From Amblyornis subalaris (lineage: Eukaryota > Chordata > Aves > Passeriformes > Ptilonorhynchidae): a stretch of 64,000 bases of DNA. The notes beneath the pieces were generated by a model. That model did not search any database and was not told where the DNA came from. It saw only the letters and a program-made list of their open reading frames with translations. How positions within the stretch are numbered: the stretch's first letter is position 1; each line of letters opens with the position of its first letter. Below, piece by piece: positions 1-11,878 of the stretch. The position numbers and the translations under genes are program-made. The stretch lies in contig JACAXG010000092.1 in NCBI GenBank assembly GCA_018881555.1, positions 2,089,981 through 2,153,980 on the forward strand, read 5' to 3'.

Positions 1-2810
1 CCAAATATGCCTATGCAGAAACCTGAGCTATCTGTCTGAGATACTTTATGAAGCACCCGATAAGAAGCTCTGATCTCTACAAATAAAACCAGTGGTGACA
101 GTAGCCTTTCTTAGACAAAAGCTGCTGCCTTGCTCTACACTTATCAATTTATTTATAGTGTATCTGTGACTTGCATCATAGTGTGAAAAGTAGGAAAGTA
201 TAAGCTATTAGCCTTTTCATTATCTATTAGTGGCATATTTGAGATCAAGAGGCTTTATCACATCCTTTTTCAACAAATGTCTCTTCAACTGAAGCTCATT
301 TTGTGGTGAAGAACTAGGTACCATAGAGTTAAATGTAATGCTGAATATGAAATTTTCATGTCGGTAATTCATCTTTCTGAAAACATGGATGAATTCTCTG
401 AATATTCTCCGTTGTAACTGTATATTTTGTGCTGTCTTGCAAGGGTTTTTTGTATGATAAAAGGTAGTTAAAATAATTGAGTGTTATGGAACAAAATTCT
501 TCACATTAAGCACTATCAAAGGTAAGATTACTGATATAGGTAGTCTTTTTATGATTCTTGCATGAGACCACCTCTTGTTCTGTTGGTCTGAAACAGGAAT
601 GAGAACTTACTATTTACTAGCAATTTCAAAACAGATGCTATTTTAGGACTAAGTAGGTTTTTGCATCAGCAGGTACCCTTTTCAGTTAGAAATCCTAGGG
701 GTGGTTTGAGAAGGATTGTGAACTGATTTTCAAACATGCATTATTTTTATTAGCCCTTTGATGGAAATTTGGAACTTAAAGAAATTACTTTCCAGCAAGC
801 AATATTTTCGACTAGGTTTGAAAAACTTGCCCAGGCTGAAAAAAGAATTTTAAGAATGGAAACAACTAAGTGGTAGTAATAAAACTTTTGATGCATGCTG
901 TTGTTACCTTGACATAAAGCCAATATATAAACACTATTTTACTTAATGCTACCATAACAAATAAATTTACTGGTTTTTAGTTCAACCCTCTACTTGAAAT
1001 TTACTCCCTGTGGCAAAATTAATGGTCCATGTTGTTTACTAGAAGAAAATGGTGTACTGATATTCTTCATGTAAAACAGAAGCCGAGGATCAGTAACCCC
1101 AGATTCAATTGCACACCACCTAGTTTTTACTGGTAATGATCTAGTAATAATTACTTAAGATGCTTGCACAGTTTTTAATGCCTCAATTGATAGAGAGTAT
1201 ATATTCCAGTGCTCCATGCATTCTCTCTAAAGCAGGACAAGCAACCATCAAGAGAAAGAGGGTTTTAGCCTTCTTTAAAGTAAGGATTTGCTATGTTAAT
1301 CCAGGAGGGGAATTGCCAACAGTAGAAAACCTTTTTTNAATTTTGCAACTAAAGCCCTCTCTCTCTTTAATGAAGAGGTGACCAAACTATCTTGCAGGAG
1401 GAAGGCAAAACTGGTTTAGAGTGAAAGACTTCATCTGCAAGGAGCCCTAGGTAGAGGAATTCAAGGGAAAGCTCAGTTCTAGAAATAAGATCGCTGTTAA
1501 TGCCACTCCTATCCAGGAGATCTGAAAAGGGAGCTCCTGTGCACTTTCCCTGTGAGAATATCTCGAAGGCTCTAAAAATGGCTTTCTAATTGGTTTGTTG
1601 CCTTATATGGTTTCCTAAATAAGTATCATCTGTAGCAAAATGTAAGCCTAAAGCACACAATCCTAATTCTGATCCTACAGACTGGATAGGAAAGGTAGTG
1701 AGGATGTTTAATGACAAGTTAGTGTGAACATGCTATACATAGACTCTTATTTGTCCTTATTAAGTTTTTATAATATTTTTTTGTTTTCTATTAAAAAAAA
1801 GCTTTTGTATGCATTCTTCTTACCTTAGATTATGCCAACTGTTTTTTAAAGTTTTTTTTTAAAAAAAACAAGACACTGCTGACATAAGGGTGTCCTGAAT
1901 TTTTAAGTTATATCCTCAAATGCTTTACAAAGTGAGGGCTGGCTCAAAAGGATCTGGGAGGCAAGCTTAATACTGACTTCTAGTAACACTAGAGGTTTTG
2001 TGGCATGCAGCAAAATATTGGGTGATGTACTTGAACCTCAAAATCACAAGAGCAATATTGTGCTGATATAAGATAATCGATTAATAAAATTTTTTTAAAA
2101 ATGCTAATTCGCTAGTCACCTGTATAAATATATTTGTTTTTAATGAAATATATGAATATAAGATTTGAAGAGTGGACTATATCTTAAAATACAATCAGTA
2201 AAATTCTATGTTACTTTTTCATTTTCGTAATTGGACCATTTTTCTTCTTCCCAACAATCGTCTTTCTTTTGTCCTAGTGAAGTCTCATGCGATCATATTC
2301 AAAACGTACAAAACCACAAGAACTGCATCTCTGAATTGACCTTGGGGTTCATTTACTGATTACTGCCTTCAGTAGTGCTCAACAAAGGACAAAAGAGCTT
2401 GTAATTGCAATTAGATAGGATGTGGTGAATGAAGCCTGAATCACCAGATATAGCAGCTCTTCTAATCTGCTTTGAAATATTGGGTACTTTGTCTTTTTTC
2501 AATATCTGTTCACTTTCTTGAAGTTCTGTGACAATCATGACTTAATTCTGCCATCCCATGACAATGTGCAATATGGTGGTCATACAAGATGTCTGTGCAT
2601 AGTGCAGGAGGAAACAGAAAAATGCAGTCACTTTTTCTAAATTTGACAGCCCTTGCTCTGAGGATACAGAAGTTCTTGTTCTACCAGGACTTTTATCATT
2701 GCAACACTACTTGTGCATCCATTCTATTAATTGGTGGAATAAAAAAAAAATAAAATTCTTTTGAAAACCATATTCCTAGTGGATTATCTCATAGCGTGCT
2801 ATTCATGAAA
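1..2810. other. Unique AT-rich DNA, no gene seen
   Basis: No recognisable coding sequence, RNA gene or transposon. The open frames here are short (73 codons or fewer) and resemble no family I know. A T-run followed directly by an A-run near 1851-1868 is a simple self-complementary tract. Single N calls begin at 1338. Confidence 0.6.
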
Positions 2811-2860
2811 TTTCATAGATTCATAGTTTTTTAATTAGCTGGACAGTAGAATCACCATCC
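2811..2860 (-). repeat. Possible remnant of a CR1 3' tail
   Basis: The stretch begins TTTCATAGATTCATAG, like the reverse complement of the short repeated 3' terminus of CR1 (TTCATAGAATCATAG). It is followed by a loosely matching TTAATTAGCTGGACAG segment where CR1 would have a TTAGGTTGGAAAG-like sequence. The match is short and diverged, so chance similarity is possible. Confidence 0.3.
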
Positions 2861-3682
2861 TTTTATTTTATTCAACTTATATGAGGGCCCTGGTAATGTC
2901 TACTGTCATCTGATGCCAGAATCATCTCTGTTTAGAAAATCTGTTTAAATAAGGAATAATGACTCGAACAAAAAAGGTCAAGAGTTTCTGAATATAGATA
3001 AGTTCATCTTATTGCTAACAAAATGTAAGAGTATTCATAATAATCAAACATTTTCTAAGAACATATGCCATCCTCAGTGTATAATTTAGATAGAAGGATG
3101 AAGTATTGAGAGGCTTATATGTCTCTTCAGCTGTGTGGGGAAGCCTTGCGACTATGTCACAGTTACTTTTTGGTAAGCTTTCGCTGATCACAGGACCAGT
3201 CACTGTGAAAATGAAGAAATCAGTTAAAATGTTGCTGATTGCAAATGCTGTGCAGCTCACTCAGTGTGGTCAGTACAATACAGAAATATGTGTTTGTATG
3301 GAGATTTATTTGCTTCCGGACATCAGAAAACACTTGTTACCAAACTGCAACAAAACGTGACTTTTGTAACGGGGCTGAAAGCTGAAAATCTATTGCTTGG
3401 TTAATTGGAGGATTAATATGAGCTACNGTCTTGGTCACTTCTTGGGAGAAATGTTAAATGCTGGGGCCTGTTGATTGATGTCATATGTTTGATAATCATC
3501 GGGATAGTCCTAATTTGAGATTTCATTTATGTTAATTATGTTTTAAAATTATTAACCACCTCATATGGGTTTAAAAGCACTTTCAGTTATTCCATGTCAC
3601 TTTATAGGCTACACCCNATCTTTTAAAATAAATCATTGGTTACTGTTTTGTCAGGAAAATTAAATGATCATTTGTTATTTAA
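2861..3682. other. Unique DNA, no gene seen
   Basis: AT-rich non-repetitive sequence. An 84-codon plus-strand frame at 3106-3360 is not recognisable as any family and has no supporting signals. Confidence 0.55.
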
Positions 3683-4480
3683 GAGAAGAGACTGATCTCA
3701 CTACACCCTTCTTTTGGGTATTTATAGAGAGCGATAAGGTCTCCTCCTTCTCTCCAGGCTAAAACCCCAGCTCCCTCAGCCACTTCTCATAGGACTTCTA
3801 TATCAGACCTTTCACCAGCTCCATTGCCCTTCTCTGGACACTCCAGCACTTCAATGTCCTTCCTGTAGTAAGGGCCTCAAGACTGAACACAGGACTTGAG
3901 GTGTGGCCTCACCAGTGCTGAGTACAGGGGGACAGTCACTGCCCTGGTCCTGCTGGCTGCACTGTTGCTGATACAAGCCAGGATGCGACCATATCACCAC
4001 CCTCGGGTCCTTTTCCACCTGGCACCTTTCCAGCCACTCTTCCCTAAGTCTGTAGAACTGCATGGAGTTGTTAGGACCCAAATGCAGGACCTGGTGCTTT
4101 GCCTTGTTGGACCTCATACAATTGGCCTTGGCTCATTGATCCAGCCTGTCCTGGTGCCTCTGCATATCCTTCCTATCCTCCTGCAGATCAACANTCCCAC
4201 TTGGTGTTGTTCTTCATCTTTTGTCACCTTTTCCTCATCCTTTGTCACTATACTTCCCCTCCCATCCAATAAAGGGTGGAGATTCTTCTTAGCCTTCATT
4301 TTGTCATATACTGTGTTTATGAAAACAATTTTTTACTGTNTTTTGCTGCAGTAGCGAGATTAAGTTATAGTTGGGTTTTGATTGGTCTAATTTTCTCCCT
4401 GTGCAACCAGATGACATCCTTGCACAACCTATTGACATCCTTGTAGTTCTTTCTTNATTCCGAGGTGAAGTCGCTGTGTT
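3683..4480 (-). mobile_element. CR1 LINE fragment, minus strand, internally deleted
   Basis: Read on the minus strand, this is CR1 ORF2, the endonuclease/reverse transcriptase polyprotein used for target-primed retrotransposition. The frame at 4117-3851 contains LHLGPNNSMQFYRL and EEWLERC, typical of the segment after the RT catalytic core. The frame at 4299-4114 contains LHPLLDGRGSIVTKDEEK, typical of the segment before it. These two are almost adjacent near 4195-4230, so the central RT domain with its YxDD motif is missing. The lower-coordinate end stops near the TTATAGAGAGCGATAAGG segment and lacks the CR1 3' untranslated tail, unlike the usual 5'-truncated copies. Frameshifts and stops make it a dead copy. 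Confidence 0.9.
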
Positions 4481-4690
4481 CAGCCAGGTGGAGTGAGGAC
4501 AGGGAATCCTCCATATCATACATCCTGTTCCTCTGTGAGGTCTATCCCGGGGAAGGTACATTGCAAATCCAGACAGACAGTGGATCTTTCTTGGACTCCC
4601 TGACATTCCTCTACCTGCTCACCAGAGCNNTGTCACTAAGTGGAGGAGCTCCTCTACCTAAAAGAGTCTTTGTTCTACACTTCGGAACTT
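4481..4690. other. GC-richer flank of unknown origin
   Basis: This segment is richer in G+C than its surroundings and continues directly from the CR1 fragment. It may be more of the same or another decayed element. I could not match it to the part of CR1 expected upstream. It contains a double N at 4629-4630. Confidence 0.3.
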
Positions 4691-6741
4691 AACAGAAAGA
4701 AGAATTGGATGGAGAGGTTCTTATGATTTCAGTAGTAGCATTCNAAAAATAGTTAGTAGTCGAGTGGTAAATGCAAAGCACTTAACCGTTGTAATTTGGA
4801 GCCAAATTTAATATAGTTAATGTTTCCCTTGTTTTCCAGTTGTCCTCATCCTTCCTTGAGTGTAGCGTAGGAGATTAGTCATCAAAATATGTTTCTGGTT
4901 TGACTGGCTATGCCTTTACTTAATACTTAACATTTACATAAATGCCCCCAATGTTTGTAATTTCTTTGAAGAGGACATGGNAGAGAGAACCTATTGGCTG
5001 GGAGACCCATGGATGTTCTGCACTTGAGAACTTCCAATTTTGGCACAGCTTGACTAATGATTTTGTTTCTCTCAGAGATGTCATGGGGAGGGAACACAGG
5101 GCAGCTAGCATACTAGGAGTTCAGTTTTGAGCAGGACTTGCAGAATGTTACACTACCCTATATAATGAGTTAGTACTACTTTATCACTTAGCCACTTTTA
5201 TTTTCTGGAGATCCCNAAAGTTTTTGTGGATTATTTAATGCAAGCTGTACAGTTGCAAGCCATGTTAACTCATATTCCAGGAGTCTCTTGGAGAAGCACA
5301 TACCAGTGACAGTTTCAGATTTTTTTTTTTTTAAATCATATTATTCAGTTATAATTATCCTGGGAAAGGCTGATGGAAGATATACAAATGAGTACAATCT
5401 CTAGGCCATTCTTAAAAGTCAGGGAAATAGCAAATGTGCCCTTGTAATAAGTCACTTCAATAATTGCTGTAGTCTTCAGCATAGTTGGTTGTGGTTGGAA
5501 GTTATGACAGAGGCTTCTACGGAGTTATATACCCAAATTTCATTTGTATAGTGTTTGAGTGCTTGGATGTCTGAAGAATGTTTACAAGTCTGAGATGCAA
5601 AATTTTGACTGCACTAGGACTTGGTAGGGACAAGCAGTTCTCCATCATCAATATCGAGCGTTTACTTTAAAGCAGGTATTAGAAATTCAGATTTGAATAA
5701 TCAAACTCTTAGCTAACTGTAACCACCTAAGTAAACTATGACAATAGAACATGATTTAATCTCATTTTAATGAAAAAGTTCCCCAGTGTCAGCCTTATCT
5801 TTGCTTTTTAACTACTGTAGTATTAATAATTTCCATTTTTTAGTGATCAAAAATGACTGGGCTGAATAAATGACTTTCCTAATTGGCTAATTAAAGAGAT
5901 ATGAGTGAACAAAGTTTAAATTTTGAAATTTACAGGTTTTGAGACGTAAGAAGCAAATATTTTTATTTTGATTATTATATTTAGTACTTCATTAAATAGG
6001 ATCATTACTTAAGTTTAATTTTTGAGGTAAACAAGACCTCATCAAGACACAAATGATACTAGAAACCCAGTGCAGTGAAAGAAGTTATTCTCTGTTGAAT
6101 TATGGAGTCAATGAAGTATGAAAATGATGACATTTAATATCTTAAATGAAAGCTGCTTTAGGGAATGCTTCAGCACTTTAAACTGCTATCTCATAATTTG
6201 ATCTCACCTGGCTAATTCAATATCACAATATAGCTGCCAACTTTTCAAACTCTAAGTTTCTAGTACTGCTATCAGATTTAGAGAGAAAAAAACATGACAG
6301 GACAAGCTACAACAATAAATATGATATTTATAGACATTTCTAATCAGGATGTTTTTATGAGCAGTAATATTTATGCAGTTTAAAAAGCCATTCATTTAAG
6401 CATATTCTAATATGAATACTATTTCAGTTACAGAAATTAACCTAGTTGCACAGCTTTTCTGTTTCTCTGATACTGATGAAGTATAAAAGAAGGTGAAATC
6501 TTTATGCTTCTGTATCCAAATAAACTGTCCTTCTGTAGGAAATACGGGATGGAGATTTCGGGAGGATTGCTAAACCCGCAGGAAAAATTTCAACAGAAAT
6601 CAAAATTATGTTATAATTTTGAAACATAATTCTGTAATGCACCTAGACCTCTCAGGGGGCAGTAATTTTTTCCACGTAAAATGTCCCATTATTTACTTTG
6701 AAGATCAGATTAGTCTTATTCTACCAACTGTTAAACCTGAC
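4691..6741. other. Unique AT-rich DNA, no gene seen
   Basis: No coding, RNA or transposon signal beyond short chance frames. A 9-bp-arm inverted repeat (CAAAATTAT ... ATAATTTTG, 3-nt loop) lies at 6601-6621. Confidence 0.6.
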
Positions 6742-7494
6742 ACATTTCAAAGAGCTGGGTCCTGCCCTTGGGTCACAACAGCCGCAGGCAGCTCTGCAGG
6801 CTGGAGGCAGAGTGGCTGGGAAGCTGTGCAGTGGAAAGGGACTTGGGAGTGTTGGTTGACAGGAGGCTGAATGTGAGCCGGCAAGTGCCCAGGTGGGCAA
6901 GAAGGCCAGTGGCATCCTGGCCTGTATCAGCAATAGTGTGGACAGCAGGACCAGGGCAGTGATCATCCCGCTGTACTCAGCATGGGTGGAACTGTGCCTT
7001 GAATTCAGTTCTGGGCCCCTCACTACAAGAAAGACATTGAGGGGCTGGAGCATGTCCAGAGAAGGGTAACGGAGCTGAAGGGTCTGGAGCACAAGTCCCA
7101 TAAGCAACGGCTGAGGGGGCTGGGGTTGTGTAGCCTGGAGAGAAGAGGCTCAGGGGAGACCTTATTTCTCTCTACAACTACCCGGAAGGAGGTTGTAGCA
7201 AGGTGGGGGTCAGTATCTTCTCCAGAGTAACAAATGACAGGACCAGAGGAAATGGCTTGAAGTTATGCCAGGAAAAGTTTGTATTAGGAAAATTTTCTTG
7301 ACTGAAATTGTTGTCAAGCCTTGGCACTGGCTGCTCAGGGAAATGGTGGAATCACCGTCCCTGGAAGTGTTCAAAAAACATATGGATAGACACCTGGGGA
7401 CATGATTTAGTGGGGAAAATGGAAGTGCTAGGTTGATGGTTGAACTCAAGGATCTTAGAGGTCTTTTCCAACCCTAAGGATTCTATGATTCTTT
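6742..7494 (+). mobile_element. CR1 LINE, 5'-truncated, plus strand
   Basis: A classic 5'-truncated CR1 copy. It starts inside ORF2 after the RT core: the frame at 6768-6962 reads CRLEAEWLGSC and [17 protein letters not shown], the conserved region following the YxDD block. It then runs through the GGGCTGGAGCATGTCCAGAG and CTACAACTACC segments to the 3' untranslated region. It finishes with CAACCCTAAGGATTCTATGATTCTTT, written here across the terminal 8-bp repeat that CR1 uses in place of a poly(A) tail. Stops and indels show it is inactive. Minus-strand frames over it (6721-7107) are shadows. Confidence 0.95.
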
Positions 7495-9224
7495 ATACTT
7501 ATTTTGTTTACTGCAATAGCATATTATTTATTGGGGGAAAAATGTCTTTTTACATCAGGTTTCTTTTGGTTGGTGTTTATACACTAAGATAGTGTTATAG
7601 ACATTTATTAATAAAAGCTTGTTGCTTGGAAGCGTCTTCACACTCACAAACAGAAAAGGCAAGCAGGCACATTATGAGATCATGGAGCCTGGGTAGCTTT
7701 GCATTTTTGACTAACATGAGTATGTACTTGGACATTTGAGTATGGCAGGGTAACTTTTAGCATCAAATTTACTGTAAAAAAATGTAGCATAAGCTCTATT
7801 TCAAAATTAGGGGAAAATAGTAAATGTATGCATTAAAAATAGCTGTCTTTCTGTTTCTCCATGCTAGGATAAGAAGAAAATACCTCAAGCACGGATGGTA
7901 AAAGCTCTAGCATNTCAGTATCAGAATACATAATGGTAATTTTGTCCCACTCTGCAATTTCAAAAATGTACAAATTTTGTTGGAACACTTCCCAGAGTAT
8001 ATGTCTCCATACTAAACTAATGGAACATGCTTTATCTCAGAGGCAAAGAGAAGTAAAAGTATGGCAATGGAGCATAAAAGTGACCCACAGTCTTGTTTGA
8101 TTTGCTCTTAATATTTATTGTAATCCCTACTTTATTATGTCTTGAACTGTTGAGATTTTACACTTCTTTGACTTTTTACATATAAAGGCTTAATGTTTCT
8201 TTGCAATGAAAACAATAAATACTCAATCACGTGCATCCAAGTTTTAAGGAAAAATTGCAGAAGAGGCATGGGTTACAGGAGTTGAAATGTCTAAAATCTA
8301 AGGTATTGTCCTAAGAATCCTCAGGTTTAGTACAAAGGTAACTATAAGAGGTAATTCTACAAAGACATGCTTCTTCCACCTCCATACGTTGTTTCAAATA
8401 GTAGTCCAGTTCAGAACTACTCACAACTGGCTCTTTAAACTGGTTTTCAGTAGTATTTCACAGTTCATATTTTCTAATGCGCTTAAGCTTAACATGCTTA
8501 TTTATCTTCCATGTGAAAAACAAAGCCACTGTCTATCGTAATTGGGGCAGGTAGAATGTGATGCAGATACTCAGATTGTTTCCCATTTGGGGGGAAAGAT
8601 GCCTAACAGTCCTTTTTCTTGCATAGTTATTTAACCCAAAGAANCTGAGGTTAGATTTAGATGATTCATACTGTATTCTGAATCCAGCTAAAACTAATAC
8701 AATTTAGAAGCCTGCTTATATCTAATTTATAGGCAGAAAAACCAGTGTAGACTGTTGGGAGAGGAGGATAAAGGTTGGAGAACACAGTGAGGGAAAGTAT
8801 CTTGTAAATCCAACTAAATATCAATATAAAGCTGAGGGTTTATATGCAGAAGATCTACTTAGCTAAGAGTAGTCAAAAGGAGTGAAAAGGGAGAAAGCAG
8901 CAGGTCTAGGAGTACATTGGTTATGCTGCTGTCAATTAGTATGAACATCAATGCACCAAGTGATGGTTTTGATCACTACAAAGACTTTTTTTTAAAAAAA
9001 AGTCCTTTTAATTGTAAATTTTACTGGAGCGGACCCTTATGATGATCCTCTCATGCTAATGAATCACATGTGCTTAGCTCTGAAAACTTTTTCATCTTTC
9101 CAACTATTAATATTCATCATACTGGGGGTTATAGTTGTAGACCACATTGTTATAAATAAAACATGAATTGCTGAGATGAGCAGCAGTCATGCTTTGTAGT
9201 GAAACAGTATTGTAGTGTATGGGG
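7495..9224. other. Unique AT-rich DNA, no gene seen
   Basis: No gene or transposon recognised. It contains a perfect 22-bp palindrome at 8983-9004 (GAC, eight T, eight A, GTC). Confidence 0.55.
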
Positions 9225-10727
9225 GAAAGGAGCAGCCCTGACCTAGGGAAAACCNAGGGCAGTGCTGAGACCTGCCAGGAACTGGCAGGAATTGGCAGCT
9301 CTCATGAAAGAGGCTGATGAGGAGTAGTGGTAACCAACCNCATGTTCACAAAGAGCAGCCCTGGGAAGCACAAACGACCAGGAGCAGAGCGGCCAGGGTG
9401 GGCNAACAGGCTGTGGCATGCCAGCCAGGGTGTGGGGAGGCAGTTTGCAAGGAGGCTGCTTCTCTGAGGGAGAGGAATTCCACTGGCCAAGAAGAGAAAC
9501 TTGAAGAAGCACCCTGATATCTGTTGGAGAGAGAACTCAGTGGGCATAAGCAATCCAAGGGATTCCTGGAATGAATTAACAATAGCTTCTTTCTCCGTGT
9601 GATAGAGAAGCCAATGAGGAGAGGTGCTGTGCTGGACCCTGTTCTCACCAGCAAGGAGGTGCTGGTCGGGAATGTGGAACTTAAGGGCACCCTGGGCTGC
9701 GGTGACTGTGAAATGGTGTAGTTCAAGATGCTTAAGGCAGTGAGGAGGGTGCACAGCAAACACTACCCTGGCTTTTAGAAGAGCAGACTTTGGCCTCTCC
9801 AGGAGTCTGCTTGGTAGAGTACCATGGAATAAAGCCCAGGAGGAAAGAGGAGCCCAAGCAAGCTGGTTGATATTCAAGGATCACATCCACCAAGCTCAGG
9901 AATGATGCATCCCAATGAAGAGGAAGACAGACAAAATGACCAAAAGGTTTCTGGAGGAAAAAAGATCTCCTGGACAAACACAAAAAGGAAGCCTGCAGAG
10001 GTTGGAAGCAGGGACAAGCAGTCTGGGAGGAATATAAAGAGATTNTCTTAACATCTAGGGATCAGGTTAGGAAAGCTAATGCCCTGACAGAATTAAACCT
10101 GGCCAGGTGTGTCAATGGCAACAAGAAAAGCTCCTATGGGTATGTCTGTTATAAAATGAAGACTAGGGAAAATATGGCCCCACTCCATAAGGAAATGGGA
10201 GACCTGGTTATCTGGGATATGGAGAAGGTAGAAGTACTCTACAACTTTTTTGTCTCAGTCTTCACAGGCAAGTGCTGCAACCACACTGCCTGAGCCACAC
10301 NAGGCAAAGGCAGAGACTGAGAGAATGAAGAACGACCTGCTGTAGGAGAAGATCACGTTTGAGGCCATCTAAGAAACAAGACAGTGCACAAATCCACAAA
10401 ACCTGATAAGAGAAATCTGTGAATCCTGAGGGAACTGGTGGAGGAAGAGACTAAGCTGCTGTCCATTTTTGAGAAGTCACGGCAGTTTGGTGGACTTTCC
10501 ACTGACTGGTAGTTACCCCTTCAAAAATAGGGGTTACCTCTTCAAAAATGAGACTGGTGAGGCACTGGAACAGGTTTGCCATAGAAGTTGTGAATCATCC
10601 TGGAGGTGTTCAAAGCCAGGTTGGATGGGACTTTAAGCAGACTGGGCTAGTGGAAGGTGTCCCTTGCAGGGGTTGAAACTAGATGATATTTGAATTCCCT
10701 TCCAAATCAAACAATTCTATGCTTCAA
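9225..10727 (+). mobile_element. CR1 LINE, plus strand, large internal deletion
   Basis: This is the longest CR1 copy. The 5' part is the endonuclease and the linker to RT. Around 9665-9720 it reads NVELKGTLGCGDCEMV, where active CR1 endonucleases carry an SDH catalytic triplet; here that is GDC, so the histidine is lost. Later frames (9760-10280) contain [23 protein letters not shown] and [14 protein letters not shown]. Near 10490-10510 it reads STDW, the start of the first RT motif block. It then jumps within about 50 bases to the 3' untranslated region (GAGGCACTGGAACAGG, 10558 onward) and ends in CAATTCTATGCTTCAATGATT. Most of RT is absent. The long minus-strand frames (9302-9877, 9346-9759) are shadows. 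Confidence 0.93.
10512..10551 (+). repeat. Short tandem duplication at the CR1 deletion junction
   Basis: GTTACCCCTTCAAAAAT at 10512 recurs as GTTACCTCTTCAAAAAT at 10533, a 21-base period with one change. It sits at the point where the CR1 copy jumps from the first RT block to the 3' untranslated region. It was probably made during imperfect reverse transcription or by later slippage. Confidence 0.75.
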
Positions 10728-11487
10728 TGATTAAAAGATTGCTAAGACAAGAATCAGGATTTTTTAATAACTGTGAATTACTATAAATAAAGGGAAACTG
10801 TGACAAGGAATTTCTTCCTGGATGTTGAAGAAAGGCTAGAAAACTTTATTAGTCAGAAGGCAGAAAGTAACCATCTTTCAGTGCTTCCTCTCTTCAGCTG
10901 TTTGTTCATTGAAAATGAACCCCATTTAACAGGAAAAAAGGGGTTTTTTTCCTCTTCTGTGACTTCAAATCACAATAAGCTGTATAGAAGAATTTTCTGG
11001 ATGATTTTTCTTTCTTGATAGCAAAGATTTCTGAACTTCTGTTCATGCATAATTTGAAGATTTCAGGCAAACAATTCAGTGCTTCTTCGATAAAAAGTTA
11101 CAATACGGAATAAAGCTAAAGACAAATGTCACCTAAGGTTGATTGCCAGCATCTCTTGAGCACTTGCAACTCCATGAAAAATTCTGCAGCCTTTGTTTAT
11201 TTGGTAGTTCTCAGAATTGATATAGGTTAGCATATGTGTTGAATGTGGACCATGTGTATATCCTGCTACAATTATCTTATTATTCAAATAGACAATTGTG
11301 GGAGGGGAAAAGAATATTTTGTAACTCACACATTGAAGGTATGACTGACAGCCGAGAACAGGATCCAGGTTTTGACTTGCATCTAGTTTTGCTTTGGAGT
11401 GTTCCCATTCATTTTATTGTTATGGTGATAATTACTAAAATAATATATAACTTGATGTTCCATTTGATCAGAGGAGTATAACTGTCA
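10728..11487. other. Unique DNA, no gene seen
   Basis: Open frames of 66-81 codons here overlap each other on both strands and match nothing I recognise. Confidence 0.55.
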
Positions 11488-11878
11488 GATGTTGTTCTCG
11501 GGTTCGAATAAACACACGGAGACAGCTGTCAGGGTTCTCCAACAGGCAGAGGCCAAAAGGGAGGAAGAAGAAGAGCCAGCCTCTGCCCTCATTTTATTTA
11601 TATGTTTTCAAAACCCACCGTGGATTTGAGGATGGGAATACCACCTCCTGCTGTCCACTGGTTAGCAATATTGTCTATCACATAGGTTAGGAATTCATAA
11701 CAATCTTTGCCGTTAGGTCAACAATTCGTGTTTACACAAAAGTGCNTGAGAAACTATTTCGCTGAACCAAAAACACTGCACATCTGAAGAACTGCAAAAT
11801 GCAGGGCCACATATAACCTCGCAGTATTTCATAACACTTTCTTTGCCTTGTCAGCCGCCTACAGATATTTAAGAATTT
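11488..11878 (-). mobile_element. Solo retroviral LTR, minus strand, with likely 5-bp target duplication
   Basis: A 381-bp unit at 11493-11873 begins TGTTCTCGGG and ends CGCCTACA on the plus strand, giving the TG...CA ends of an LTR. It is flanked by GATGT (11488-11492) and GATAT (11874-11878), a 5-bp target duplication with one mismatch. On the minus strand a TATAAATA box overlaps an AATAAA poly(A) signal near 11590-11605, consistent with U3-R-U5 order and minus orientation. No internal retroviral sequence is attached, so it is a solo LTR. The family cannot be fixed from sequence alone. TSD length suggests class I or III. Confidence 0.65.

Noticed and set aside
3896..4354. 152-codon plus-strand frame
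   Set aside because: Antisense of the minus-strand CR1 fragment; the sense strand carries the recognisable CR1 protein segments.
6721..7107. 128-codon minus-strand frame
   Set aside because: Antisense of the plus-strand CR1 copy at 6742-7494.
9302..9877. 191-codon minus-strand frame
   Set aside because: It is the antisense of the CR1 ORF2 endonuclease region, which reads correctly on the plus strand.
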